64,000 nt of DNA from Arthrobacter ulcerisalmonis (GTDB taxonomy: Bacteria; Actinomycetota; Actinomycetes; Actinomycetales; Micrococcaceae): positions 1-64,000 of the forward strand of contig NZ_UXAU01000019.1 in the NCBI RefSeq assembly GCF_900609065.1. The letters run 5' to 3'. The notes beneath the pieces are model-generated. The model was not told where the DNA came from. It saw only the letters and a program-made list of their open reading frames with translations, and did no database searches. Below, piece after piece: positions 9,865-18,423 of this stretch. The translations under genes were made by a program, and so were the position numbers. The first letter of the stretch is position 1. The number at the start of each line of letters is the position of its first letter.

Positions 9865-10740
9865 ATGAGCCCCGCAAACGAAAATCGGAAGTCCAAGGCT
9901 GAGCGCACTGCTGAAGCGCGCGAGAAGGCTCGGCTGATCCGCGAAGCCCAGATCAAGAAGGACAAACGCAACAAGGTCTTCATCGGCTGGGGCATCGTGG
10001 GTGCCGTTGTCGCTATCTTGGTCATTGTGGGGCTCGTGGTCACCACCAACATTCAGCAAAACACGCCTATTGCCGATCAGGGGCCGGTACCAGCCAGCGC
10101 CAACGTCAATGGTGGCGTCACCCTCCTCGCCAACACTGAGGTCAAGAACGGCGGCGGTGGCTCAGTGGACCTGGCGAACGTGCCGGCCAAGCCCGATGCC
10201 GTGCCGAGCCCGCTGGTGGCGCCCGGCGCCGAGGCTGAGGCTGGCCAGCCGGTCAAGGTTGTAGCCTATGTCGACTTCATCTGCCCGGTCTGCAAGCGGT
10301 TCGAGGATACCTACAACGATGCCCTCACCACACTCCGGAACGACGGCAAGATCTCCCTTGAATACCGTCCGCTCGGCTTCCTGGACCGCCAGTCCAGCAC
10401 CAACTACTCTTCCCGTGCAGCCAACGCCGCTGCCTGCGTGGCCGACACGTCACCGGAAAAGTACGCCGAATACGTGGACCTTCTCTTCACCAACCAGCCT
10501 GCAGAAGGCAGCGCTGGCCTGTCCGATGACAAGCTGAAGTCCATGGCCAGCGACATTGGCGCCAACATCGGCAGCTGCGTGGACGACAAGAAGTTCCGCC
10601 CGTACGTGAAGTACTCCACCACACTTGCTGCGAACACCGGCATCACGGGGACGCCCACCATCTTCGTTGACGGCAAGCAGTGGGACGGCACCACCGACCT
10701 CAACGCCGACATCCAGACGGCCATCACCGCCAAGGGCTAG
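9865..10740 (+). CDS. DsbA-family thioredoxin protein, membrane-anchored
   Basis: A 291-residue protein with a charged cytoplasmic N-terminus (about residues 1-38), one transmembrane helix (about 39-61) and an extracytoplasmic thioredoxin fold with a CPVC active site (140-143). A cis-proline loop is visible in TGTPTIFVDG. It probably acts in disulfide formation or isomerisation of exported proteins, as other actinobacterial DsbA-like proteins do. The ATG at 9865 follows AAGGAA; an earlier in-frame ATG at 9811 has no ribosome site and would add a poor leader. Confidence 0.88.
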   Translation: MSPANENRKSKAERTAEAREKARLIREAQIKKDKRNKVFIGWGIVGAVVAILVIVGLVVTTNIQQNTPIADQGPVPASANVNGGVTLLANTEVKNGGGGSVDLANVPAKPDAVPSPLVAPGAEAEAGQPVKVVAYVDFICPVCKRFEDTYNDALTTLRNDGKISLEYRPLGFLDRQSSTNYSSRAANAAACVADTSPEKYAEYVDLLFTNQPAEGSAGLSDDKLKSMASDIGANIGSCVDDKKFRPYVKYSTTLAANTGITGTPTIFVDGKQWDGTTDLNADIQTAITAKG

Positions 10741-10899
10741 TTTCACCGCCCCTGCGGCCTTGCGGCCGAGCGTGCGGCTCGATTCCGGAGTGATCTGGAG
10801 TCGGGCCGTTTTGCGTTGGTTCTGCCGCGTTTTTACCACCGGCGGGACTTGGGCTAACCTTATCTAGCGCCATTGCGGCGCGTACCCCTTACCGGGTTC

Positions 10900-10976
10900 G
10901 CCTCCTTAGCTCAGTTGGCCAGAGCACCGCTCTTGTAAAGCGGGGGTCGTCGGTTCGAATCCGACAGGAGGCTCCA
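10900..10976 (+). tRNA. tRNA-Thr (anticodon TGT)
   Basis: All four arms fold: acceptor GCCTCCT with AGGAGGC, D-arm AGCTCAGTTGGCCAGAGC, anticodon stem CCGCT/AGCGG around the loop CTTGTAA (anticodon TGT, reads ACA), and T-arm GTCGG-TTCGAAT-CCGAC. The 3' CCA is encoded. Confidence 0.97.
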
Positions 10977-11093
10977 TATGCACTTGGCGCAGGGCGAGGC
11001 TCTGACAATGCGGCCTACAAAAGCTCTGGCGGTGCACTCCCAACGGTCCTAGGCTGAGGTCTACTCGGATCCGCCAATTCTTTGGGGGCCACC

Positions 11094-12965
11094 ATGAATA
11101 CCCTTGCTTCGGCCCGCCCCGGTGGGCTTCGGTTGACAGTCTGCGCCAGCCCGCGGATGAACGCCGAAGAGCTGCGTGGGTTCCTCTTTCGTCCCGAAAT
11201 GCTGCAAAGGTGGGTCGGACCAGGGGCCGTGGTGCCCGCCCGGGTAGGTGGTCTCGCCGTGCTGCCCACGTCGGACGGTTCCTACCGAAATAGCTTGGTC
11301 ACCCGCATCACCGAATCCGACAGCACCGGTTCCTCTTCCCTGACGGCCGAGTCCGGCCCGGGCCCGCGCCTTACCATCACCGTGACGGGGGTCGCCTCAG
11401 GCGTCGCCAGGTCCAGGCGGGACACCAGTACCGTCCGGATAACGGTGGGGAACCTCAAGGATCCCCACCAGGTGCGGTTGAGCCTGGCGTTTTGGCAGGC
11501 GGCACTGAACCGGCTCACCTCAATCGTCCATGCCACCCGACGACGCCGGGACTCGCCAAAGCAGGCATTGATCGTCATTCACGGCATCGGTGAGCAGCAG
11601 CCGGGGCAGACGCTCACCGAATTCGTGCGGGGTGTCTTTGGGGAGGGGGTGGGTCCGGGCCGTTGGGTGAAGCCAGATACATTGTTGGGATCCTTCGAGA
11701 CCCGAAAGCTCACCTTGCAGGCCGTCAGACCCGACCCCAGTACCGAGGGCAGGCCCACCACGGATGTCTACGAGCTGTATTGGGCTCACCTGATCGTCGA
11801 CAGCACCGTAGGCCAGGTGCTGGCGTGGGCGAAGAGTCTGCTGCTGCGCCGCGACATTCCGCGGTCGCTGCGTCCGCATGTCTGGACCATCCGGATCATT
11901 GCCGCCCTCACACTGCTGATCCTGTTGGGTTTTCCCATCTACAAGGCTTTCACCCCGAAATCCACCGCTGACCTGGTGGTGGCGGGCAGCCTGGCCACGC
12001 TGCTTGCGGTGGCCCTCGCCGTGGGCCGCACCTTGTGGAAAGTGGTCAAAGGCCCTGGAGCCAAGCTCTTGACCGGTTTCCTTGGGGACGCTGCCCGATA
12101 CTTCGAGCCGAAGCCGGAAAACATTGCTCGTCGGCAGGAGATCCGTGAGGAAGGGGTACGCCTGCTCGAGAAGCTGCATGAATCAGGCGAGTACCAGCGG
12201 ATCGTGATTGCCTCCCACAGCCTGGGCAGCGCCATCGCCTATGACATCCTCACCTTCACTTGGAACTGGATGCATGGCCAGCATGAGCGGCCCGATCGTC
12301 AGAGCCTGACTGCGCTCGCGGCGGCCGAGAAAGCGTCAGACGCCACTCGGTCGCAAAGGTACGACGCCCGCACGGTGCAGGCCGCAGCGTGGATGGAGCA
12401 TCGGCGCAACACCCAGCCTTGGCTGGTGACGGACCTGGTGACCATGGGTTCCCCGCTCACTCATGCCCATATCCTGATGGCCGCCAGTGCGGACCAGTTC
12501 AACGCGATGATCCGGGACAAGGTCTTCCCCACGTGTCCGCCGCAACCCGACGACCGCAAGGGACCCCCACGTTTCAGTTACGCCCTGCCGAACCGGGCCA
12601 CGGACGGCTCACGAGGCAACACCTTCATGGTTCCTGACCATGGGGCCCTTTTCGCCATGACCAGATGGACCAACCTCTACTTTCCCGCGCACGGAATCAT
12701 CGGCGGCGACCCGGTGGGTGGGCCGCTGAATCCGTTGTTCGGAAAGTGGATCTACGACCGCCCGGTGAAGGCCAGGGAGGTAGGCCTCGGCGGGTTTGCC
12801 CACACCAAGTACTGGGCAACGGAGCAAAGCGCTGGACCTTACAAGGGCAAGGCCGGTGAAGACCACCTCGAGTGCCTGCGGGACGCGTTGGACCTCAACA
12901 CGGCTGGGCGGCTCCGGACGCTGGCTGCGGCGCGGCCGGCCTACACCTACCTGCGGAGGAAGTAG
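11094..12965 (+). CDS. Unrecognised alpha/beta-hydrolase-like protein with two membrane segments
   Basis: A 623-residue protein that I cannot assign to a named enzyme. It has hydrolase features: an oxyanion-type VIHGIGEQQPGQ and a nucleophile elbow SHSLG (Ser376, with Ser in place of the first Gly of GxSxG). Between them lie two hydrophobic segments (about VWTIRIIAALTLLILLGF and VVAGSLATLLAVALAVG), so the halves of the hydrolase fold are split by a membrane hairpin. The ATG at 11094 follows GGGGG. It stands alone between tRNA-Thr and an MFS gene. A lipase-like or acyl-hydrolase role at the membrane is possible. Confidence 0.7.
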   Translation: MNTLASARPGGLRLTVCASPRMNAEELRGFLFRPEMLQRWVGPGAVVPARVGGLAVLPTSDGSYRNSLVTRITESDSTGSSSLTAESGPGPRLTITVTGVASGVARSRRDTSTVRITVGNLKDPHQVRLSLAFWQAALNRLTSIVHATRRRRDSPKQALIVIHGIGEQQPGQTLTEFVRGVFGEGVGPGRWVKPDTLLGSFETRKLTLQAVRPDPSTEGRPTTDVYELYWAHLIVDSTVGQVLAWAKSLLLRRDIPRSLRPHVWTIRIIAALTLLILLGFPIYKAFTPKSTADLVVAGSLATLLAVALAVGRTLWKVVKGPGAKLLTGFLGDAARYFEPKPENIARRQEIREEGVRLLEKLHESGEYQRIVIASHSLGSAIAYDILTFTWNWMHGQHERPDRQSLTALAAAEKASDATRSQRYDARTVQAAAWMEHRRNTQPWLVTDLVTMGSPLTHAHILMAASADQFNAMIRDKVFPTCPPQPDDRKGPPRFSYALPNRATDGSRGNTFMVPDHGALFAMTRWTNLYFPAHGIIGGDPVGGPLNPLFGKWIYDRPVKAREVGLGGFAHTKYWATEQSAGPYKGKAGEDHLECLRDALDLNTAGRLRTLAAARPAYTYLRRK

Positions 12966-13154
12966 CGGACGGAGCTGCGTCAAAAGTCCCCCGAGAAATT
13001 AATCTTCAGGCTAGAGCACCGCTCCGACTGCTCACCCCGTCCGCTGGCGCCATCGTAGTCCCGCAGCAATGGTTTGGGAATGGTGACGTCCTTGCTGAAC
13101 TGGCCGTCAGGGTGTCGAATGCAGGGAACAGTCCCGAATGATGTGGAGTGCACG

Positions 13155-14399
13155 GTGAACCCGGAGGCCCAGAAAATCCAGCGCGTCTACTTGACGTTGA
13201 CCTTGGGCAACACGCTGGCGGCCTCGTTCATTTGGGGCATCAACACGCTGTTCCTCCTCGACGCCGGGCTCAGCAACTTCGAAGCCTTCGCAGCAAACGC
13301 TTTCTACACCGCTGGGATGGTGCTGTTCGAGGTTCCCACCGGGGTGGTCGCCGACAGTTGGGGCCGGCGAGCATCGTTCCTGCTGGGGACCGTGACTCTC
13401 GCCGTCACCACCTTCCTCTACTACCTGTTGTGGCAACTCTCGGCGCCCTTCTGGTGGTGGGCGGCGGCATCGGTGCTTCTGGGGTTGGGGTTCACGTTCT
13501 TCTCCGGGGCGGTTGAGGCGTGGCTGGTGGATGCGCTGGCCTTCGCCAAGTACGACGGCGGCCTAGAAGCAGTTTTGGGCAAGGGCCAGATGGTGTCGGG
13601 AATCGCCATGCTGGCTGGCTCGGTTGCCGGCGGCGTCATCGCCCAGGCCACCAACCTCGGCGTACCGTTCCTGCTCCGGGCAGGCATTTTGCTAGCCATG
13701 TTCATTGTGGCGTTCCGGTTGATGCACGACGTCGGTTTCGTCCCCGAGCGCTCGCCGCACCCCCTGCAGGCAACTCGCGCAGTCCTGCGGGCCTCGATTG
13801 ATGGCGGCCTGAAAAACCCGCCGATCCGGTACATGATGCTTGCAGCGCCCTTCACCCAGGGAGTGAGCTTTTATGTGTTCTATGCCTTGCAGCCCTACCT
13901 CCTGGAACTCTTTGGCGACCCCCGCGCGTACGCCATTGCCGGCTTGGCCGCGGCGATAGTAGCGGGATCGAATGTCCTTGGTGGCTGGCTGGCGCCTAAG
14001 GTTCGGTCCATGGTTCGCCGCCGGACCACCGTGTTGATCGTCAGCAACGTGGTCAGCGCCGCCGTGCTCGTGGTGTTGATGTTCACGCCCGAGTTCTGGC
14101 TGGCGCTGGTCCTGCTGTCGGTCTGGGCGGTGGTGGGCAGCGCCGGAACGCCGGTGCGCCAGGCCTACCTCAACGACATGATCGCCTCGAGGCAACGAGC
14201 CACGGTCCTCAGCTTCGATTCGCTCATGGGCTCGGCCGGGGGAGTGGTGGTGCAGCCCGCGCTTGGCCGGACCGCTGACCTCTTCGGCTACTCGGCGTCG
14301 CTGGCCGTGGGTGGCGCCGTGCAACTGCTCGCCGTCCCCTTTATCCTGCTCAGTCGTCGGCAACGCGCCCAGGCGGACCAGGGAACGGAACAGAGTTAA
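13155..14399 (+). CDS. MFS transporter
   Basis: A membrane transporter of about 414 residues with the 12-helix MFS pattern. The loop 2-3 signature-like VPTGVVADSWGRRAS is clear, and many hydrophobic segments follow. The GTG at 13155 is chosen because GGAG precedes it at 5 bp; a GTG at 13143 and an ATG at 13119 are alternatives. The substrate is unknown. The gene is monocistronic as far as can be seen, followed by a small open frame. The 189-bp gap upstream (12966-13154) shows nothing recognisable. Confidence 0.82.
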   Translation: MNPEAQKIQRVYLTLTLGNTLAASFIWGINTLFLLDAGLSNFEAFAANAFYTAGMVLFEVPTGVVADSWGRRASFLLGTVTLAVTTFLYYLLWQLSAPFWWWAAASVLLGLGFTFFSGAVEAWLVDALAFAKYDGGLEAVLGKGQMVSGIAMLAGSVAGGVIAQATNLGVPFLLRAGILLAMFIVAFRLMHDVGFVPERSPHPLQATRAVLRASIDGGLKNPPIRYMMLAAPFTQGVSFYVFYALQPYLLELFGDPRAYAIAGLAAAIVAGSNVLGGWLAPKVRSMVRRRTTVLIVSNVVSAAVLVVLMFTPEFWLALVLLSVWAVVGSAGTPVRQAYLNDMIASRQRATVLSFDSLMGSAGGVVVQPALGRTADLFGYSASLAVGGAVQLLAVPFILLSRRQRAQADQGTEQS

Positions 14400-14455
14400 T
14401 CGGCGGGAGACCGGTCCGAAACGAAGCCACAACAATTCCTGCATAGGTTTCAGGC

Positions 14456-14659
14456 ATGACAACGACCAGAAGCAGCAGATTTCGGGCCTGGCTCCTCGAC
14501 CTCTTCACATACGAGTCCGAAGACAGCGCCGTTGGGGCTATGGCCGACGCCACTCGATGGGGCTGGCTGCCCGCCTTGAGCGGGGTTACGGCAGGCGCCG
14601 CCCACGCCAGGAGCGTTCACGCGGCCGCCCACCAGAGCACGACGACGGCTGGCGGCTAG
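14456..14659 (+). CDS. Small hypothetical protein
   Basis: A possible 67-residue gene starting MTTTRSSRFRAWLLDLFTY, with a weakly hydrophobic middle and an Ala/His-rich end. Only a weak AGG precedes the ATG. The codon pattern is GC-rich, like the genes around it. No family is recognised; it may not be real. Confidence 0.3.
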   Translation: MTTTRSSRFRAWLLDLFTYESEDSAVGAMADATRWGWLPALSGVTAGAAHARSVHAAAHQSTTTAGG

Positions 14660-15089
14660 CGCAGTCTCCACACCCGCGGACCGCACGGCGCAGCTTGGTC
14701 CGCCGTCAATGTGCAGGGACTGCCCGTGCACAGTGAGCCTGGACTTCACTGTGCAGGGAGGCACAGAGACCCGTGCACACTGAGACTGGACGGCGTTGTA
14801 AAGCGCGGCGCGGGGCCCCACCTTTCACTCCCGTCACTCCAGTAGTGACGCGCAAGTGAGCGGCGCGGAAAGCCCTGTGCCGGCGTCGTTATTTGCCATA
14901 ACGGAGCGGCGCAGCAACTGCATCAAAAGCGCATCGAACGCGCGAAAAGACGGGCTTGACGCACTACTGCGTGACGCTGGCGGCGCGAACTTAACGGTTC
15001 CGCGCCGAAGCGGCTACGGCCCTCGATTCGGCGGCCGTGCGCTCCTACCCTTGAGCTATCCATTCGCTCCTTCCTTGGGTGGCATCATC
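14660..15089. other. 430-bp intergenic region
   Basis: No gene is supported. It holds a two-copy imperfect repeat (14711-14795) and, towards the 3' end, a GC-rich stretch ahead of the AMIN-like gene with no clear promoter. Confidence 0.5.
14711..14795. repeat. Two-copy imperfect repeat with internal inverted repeats
   Basis: GTGCAGGGA begins both copies (14711 and 14751), each followed by CCCGTGCACA(G/C)TGAG and CTGGAC. The arms CAGTGA and TCACTG within the first unit are inverted. This resembles dispersed intergenic repeats of actinobacteria; whether it recurs elsewhere in the genome cannot be seen here. Confidence 0.6.
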
Positions 15090-15638
15090 ATGAAAAAACT
15101 CGCAGTTTGGATTTCCGCGATACTCCTGGCCATAGGGCTCGGATTGCTGGTTCCGGGGCCCGCCTCGGCAGCCTCGTATTGTGGCTTGAGCTGGGGATCT
15201 CTTGCCAAAGCCGGCGCAGACACCGGCAGCGCCGCAACACTCACCAACGTCCGCGCTGGGCAGCATTACTGCTACGACCGGATGGTGGTTGACCTCAGCG
15301 GGCCGGCCGAAGGGTTCTCTGTCCGCTACGTGCCCAACATCGTCGCAGACGGCAGCGGCGCGATCGTCCCTACTGCCGGCGGTGCACGCCTGCAGGTAAC
15401 GATCTTCGCTCCCTCGTACGATAACGCCGGCAACCCCACCTACTCGTTCGACGACAGCATCAGCCTCGTCGGCGTGGGTGGTTACCAGACCTTCAGGCAA
15501 ATCGTCTGGGCCAACAGTTTCGAGGGCTACACCAACCTCGGTCTGGGCGTCCGGGCAAGGCTTCCCTTTAGGGTCTTGACCCTTGACGGTCCTGCTGGAG
15601 GATCACGGCTGGTGGTGGACGTGGCACACTTCTGGTGA
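15090..15638 (+). CDS. AMIN-like domain exported protein
   Basis: A 182-residue secreted protein. The signal peptide is clear: MKKLAVWISAILLAIGLGL, then a cleavage site after GPASA near residue 27. The mature part (CYDRMVVDLSG, YVPNIV, FRVLTLDGP, SRLVVDVAHFW) looks like the AMIN-like beta-sandwich domain of actinobacterial exported proteins. It is probably associated with the cell surface; the ligand is unknown. Two cysteines, near the mature N-terminus and before YDR, could form a disulfide. The start at 15090 is set by the signal peptide; the frame upstream is not protein-like. Confidence 0.75.
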   Translation: MKKLAVWISAILLAIGLGLLVPGPASAASYCGLSWGSLAKAGADTGSAATLTNVRAGQHYCYDRMVVDLSGPAEGFSVRYVPNIVADGSGAIVPTAGGARLQVTIFAPSYDNAGNPTYSFDDSISLVGVGGYQTFRQIVWANSFEGYTNLGLGVRARLPFRVLTLDGPAGGSRLVVDVAHFW

Positions 15639-15754
15639 CCGTCAACTGACCGATTTCACAAATTAGTAAGCTTACTGTGAAATTTCCTGTGACCCCGTTC
15701 CGGCGGGGTCACAGGGCTGCTACGGTCAGGGTTAGGACCAATCGAGGAGGATGT

Positions 15755-16234
15755 ATGAAGGCTTCACCGACGCTGACTAACAACTTGCAGGCCGTGCTTG
15801 TTGACCTGATTGAGCTGCATATCCAGGGCAAGCAAGCGCACTGGAACATCGTGGGCACCAACTTCCGCGATCTGCACCTGCAGCTTGACGAAATCGTGGA
15901 CGCTGCCCGGCTTTTCGCCGATGACATGGCCGAGCGCATGCGCGCGTTGCACGCCCTGCCGGATGGACGCAGCTCAGTGGTGGCCGAGTCCACCAGCTTG
16001 CCTGCGTTTCCCGAGGGGCTGATCAACACCAAGGACGCCATCGACAAGATCGTTGCGGCCATGGAAGCCGCCGTGGCGACCATGCGGAAGGTCCATGACG
16101 AGGTGGATGAGGAAGATCCCACTACCGCGGACCTGCTCCACGAATTCATCTCCAAGCTGGAGCAGTTCGCCTGGATGGTGCAGGCGGAAAACATGAAGGC
16201 CACGGCATCGGTCACCACGCCGGACGTCGACTAG
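15755..16234 (+). CDS. dps: Dps-family DNA-protecting ferritin-like protein
   Basis: A 159-residue ferritin-superfamily protein that binds DNA and oxidises and stores iron in starvation or oxidative stress. The family ferroxidase region is visible as QAHWNIVGTNFRDLHLQLDE followed by D-x-M-A-E-R. The ATG at 15755 is set by GAGGAGG 4 bp upstream. The length is normal for Dps. It has its own strong terminator at 16254, so it is a single-gene unit. Confidence 0.92.
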   Translation: MKASPTLTNNLQAVLVDLIELHIQGKQAHWNIVGTNFRDLHLQLDEIVDAARLFADDMAERMRALHALPDGRSSVVAESTSLPAFPEGLINTKDAIDKIVAAMEAAVATMRKVHDEVDEEDPTTADLLHEFISKLEQFAWMVQAENMKATASVTTPDVD

Positions 16235-16253
16235 GTTTACGGCAGTACTAAAG

Positions 16254-16295
16254 CGGGTGGCGCCGGAACATTAGTTCCGGCGCCACCCGTTTTTT
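16254..16295 (+). terminator. Rho-independent terminator of dps
   Basis: A perfect 15-bp stem (CGGGTGGCGCCGGAA and its complement), loop CATTAG, followed by TTTTTT. It is the clearest intrinsic terminator in the window. Confidence 0.95.
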
Positions 16296-16439
16296 GTCGC
16301 CAAAGCCGGTTCGGCTTCATCCAACTGTTCTCCTCTTTCCAAGATAACGCCTGGCATGGGGCTTGTGGCAAGGCCCCCAGGATGGCCCATACTGGCGGTT
16401 CGGCTGGCGGAGCCGTGCCGTTCGGAATGAGGGTTGTTC

Positions 16440-17999
16440 ATGCATGAAGTGGTGATTGTTGGGTGCGGTCCTACCGGGCTGATGCTGGCGGCAGAGCTTA
16501 GGCTTTCGGGAGTGGATGCGGTGGTCCTGGAACGGAGGGCGTCGCAGGCCTTGGCTGGCTCCCGGGGTGGCGGAGTGCACTCCCGCACCCTTGAGCTATT
16601 TGATCAGCGCGGCATTGTGAATCGGTTCCTGGCCGCGGGCACCACGTTCGCCGCGGCAACGTTTGGCAGCACGCCGCTGGATCTCAGCGCGCTGCCCACC
16701 CGCCACCCGTACACGCTGGCCTTGTTCCAGAACCACGTCGAGCGGCTGCTGCTGGAATGGGTCGAGGAGTTGGGTGCGCCTATCCGGCGGGGCGTCGAGG
16801 TGACGGGGGTGGCCTCGCACGACGACGGCGTGGCCGTTCAGCTCGCCGGCGGCGGACCGCTGACGGCTCAGTTTGTTGTGGCAGCTGACGGTGGCCGAAG
16901 TGCTGTTCGGCGTGCGGCGGGAATCGAGCTGATTGGCCCAGATGCAACCCGCAGCAGCCTCATTGCCGAGGTGCAGGCTACCGAGCCACTGCCGCCAGCG
17001 GCGAAGGTGGACGCCAGGGGCATTCACGGGCTGCACGCCATGGCTGATGGCATGGTGCGGGTGGTAGTGACGGAAGCGACCCTGGAATCCGCCGCCGAAC
17101 CCACCCTGGCTGATCTCCAACAGGCGCTCAACGACGTGTTCGGTACCGACTTCGGTGTCCACAGCCCCACCTGGCTCTCCCGCTTCAGTGATGCCACCCG
17201 GCAGGCTGCGTCCTACCGGTCAGGCCGGATCTTCTTGGCCGGGGATGCCGCCCACGTGCACTCGCCAACGGGTGGGATGGGCATTGGGCTGGGAATCCAG
17301 GACGCCGTCAACCTTGGCTGGAAACTGGGCCAGGTGCTGCGCGGGGAATCCAGCCAAGACCTGTTGGACACCTATCACGCGGAACGGCATCCAGCTGGTG
17401 CTCGTGCGCTGAAGTTCACCATGGCCCAGTCACTGTTCCAGAAGGCCGATCCACGGCAGGAAGCGTTGCGGGATCTCCTCGATGAGGCCTTGCGCGTGGA
17501 GCGTGCCAGCGTTCCCGCGGCGGCGCTGGTGACTGGGCTGGACGTGGTTTACGGCGTGATGACTTCTGACGCGGCGGACACGAAAGAACCAGCAACGGGG
17601 CATCCGCTGCTGGGGCGCAGGATGCCCGACGTCGGAGTCACCACTGGTGGAATGACCACCGTCGGAATTAGACCAGGCGGAACGACTACAGGCGCAACGA
17701 CAGCGGAGGGTCACACCGGCAAGGTCTACGACCTACTGCATAGCGCCAGGCCTGTGCTGCTGGAACTCGGCGGCCCACAGCTGGACGTTACGGGGTGGAC
17801 TGACCGGGTCCAGCACGTCAGGGCAACCACCACGGACCCCTGGAACCTGCCGGTCATAGGTGACGTAGCAGCGCCAACGGCTGTCCTGGTCCGGCCTGAC
17901 GGGTACGTGGCCTGGGTGGGTCTGGATTCAGCCGAAGGACTGGCCGAGGCGCTCGGCAGTTGGTTTGGTCCGCCCAGACGCGACGAAGTAGCAGGCTAA
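16440..17999 (+). CDS. FAD-dependent aromatic monooxygenase (PheA/TfdB type)
   Basis: A 519-residue flavoprotein hydroxylase of the p-hydroxybenzoate/phenol/polyketide hydroxylase group. It shows the dinucleotide fold VGCGPTGLMLA near residue 6, the central DG motif (VVAADGGRSAVRRAAG) and the second FAD motif GRIFLAGDAAHVHSPTGGMG. The C-terminal thioredoxin-like domain of this group is present (VLVRPDGYVAWVG). A Gly/Thr-rich stretch lies between the two domains (about 17635-17705). The substrate is probably a phenol or polyketide-like aromatic. The ATG at 16440 follows GAGGG. No pathway neighbours are present. Confidence 0.87.
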   Translation: MHEVVIVGCGPTGLMLAAELRLSGVDAVVLERRASQALAGSRGGGVHSRTLELFDQRGIVNRFLAAGTTFAAATFGSTPLDLSALPTRHPYTLALFQNHVERLLLEWVEELGAPIRRGVEVTGVASHDDGVAVQLAGGGPLTAQFVVAADGGRSAVRRAAGIELIGPDATRSSLIAEVQATEPLPPAAKVDARGIHGLHAMADGMVRVVVTEATLESAAEPTLADLQQALNDVFGTDFGVHSPTWLSRFSDATRQAASYRSGRIFLAGDAAHVHSPTGGMGIGLGIQDAVNLGWKLGQVLRGESSQDLLDTYHAERHPAGARALKFTMAQSLFQKADPRQEALRDLLDEALRVERASVPAAALVTGLDVVYGVMTSDAADTKEPATGHPLLGRRMPDVGVTTGGMTTVGIRPGGTTTGATTAEGHTGKVYDLLHSARPVLLELGGPQLDVTGWTDRVQHVRATTTDPWNLPVIGDVAAPTAVLVRPDGYVAWVGLDSAEGLAEALGSWFGPPRRDEVAG

Positions 18000-18033
18000 A
18001 GGCCGGGAGGTTCCTCAGGCAGGAATCAGCGCG

Positions 18034-18423
18034 TCAGGTCAGCAGGTGCTGCAGGGGGTACGCGTTGGACTCGAGGACCACCTGGGTGCAGGTGCCGGTG
18101 GCGGCGTTGAGGACCACCGGTGCCATCAGATTCACAGTGGTGCCGGAGTCGGCCGGATTGACCACCACCAGGATCTGCCCCGCCGCCAGTTCAGCAAGCC
18201 CCAGCTCCAGTAAGACTCGTGCAGGAACTGGCGGCGCATAGTCCGGGACGAACAGTGCGGCGTCGGCCAGGAAGAGCCGGACGGAGAAGCTGCCGGAGCC
18301 TTCGAGCGCGTACAGCCCATCCGTTTCGGGGATGGGTCGCAACGAAAAATCGGTGACTCCGGCTAGTCCGGGCATGGGCGCGGTGAACGTGACGCCGCCG
18401 GCCGTTTGGGTCGAGGTGCTCAT
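18034..18423 (-). CDS. fliW: Flagellar assembly factor FliW
   Basis: A 129-residue FliW protein. In other bacteria FliW binds CsrA and flagellin alternately and so links flagellin level to CsrA activity. Family features visible are the early PGLAG, the ALF..PDY block and the repeated VNP/VNLMAPVVLN core. It overlaps flgL by 4 bp (ATGA) and is the last gene of flgN-flgK-flgL-fliW. CsrA is encoded at 58730 in the same flagellar cluster, which supports a FliW-CsrA switch here. Confidence 0.9.
   Translation of the reverse strand: MSTSTQTAGGVTFTAPMPGLAGVTDFSLRPIPETDGLYALEGSGSFSVRLFLADAALFVPDYAPPVPARVLLELGLAELAAGQILVVVNPADSGTTVNLMAPVVLNAATGTCTQVVLESNAYPLQHLLT

Noticed and set aside
15035..15065. 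tRNA D-arm-like sequence on the minus strand (TAGCTCAAGGGTAGGAGC)
   Set aside because: No matching acceptor stem, anticodon arm or T-arm can be folded around it, so it is not called as a tRNA or a tRNA remnant.
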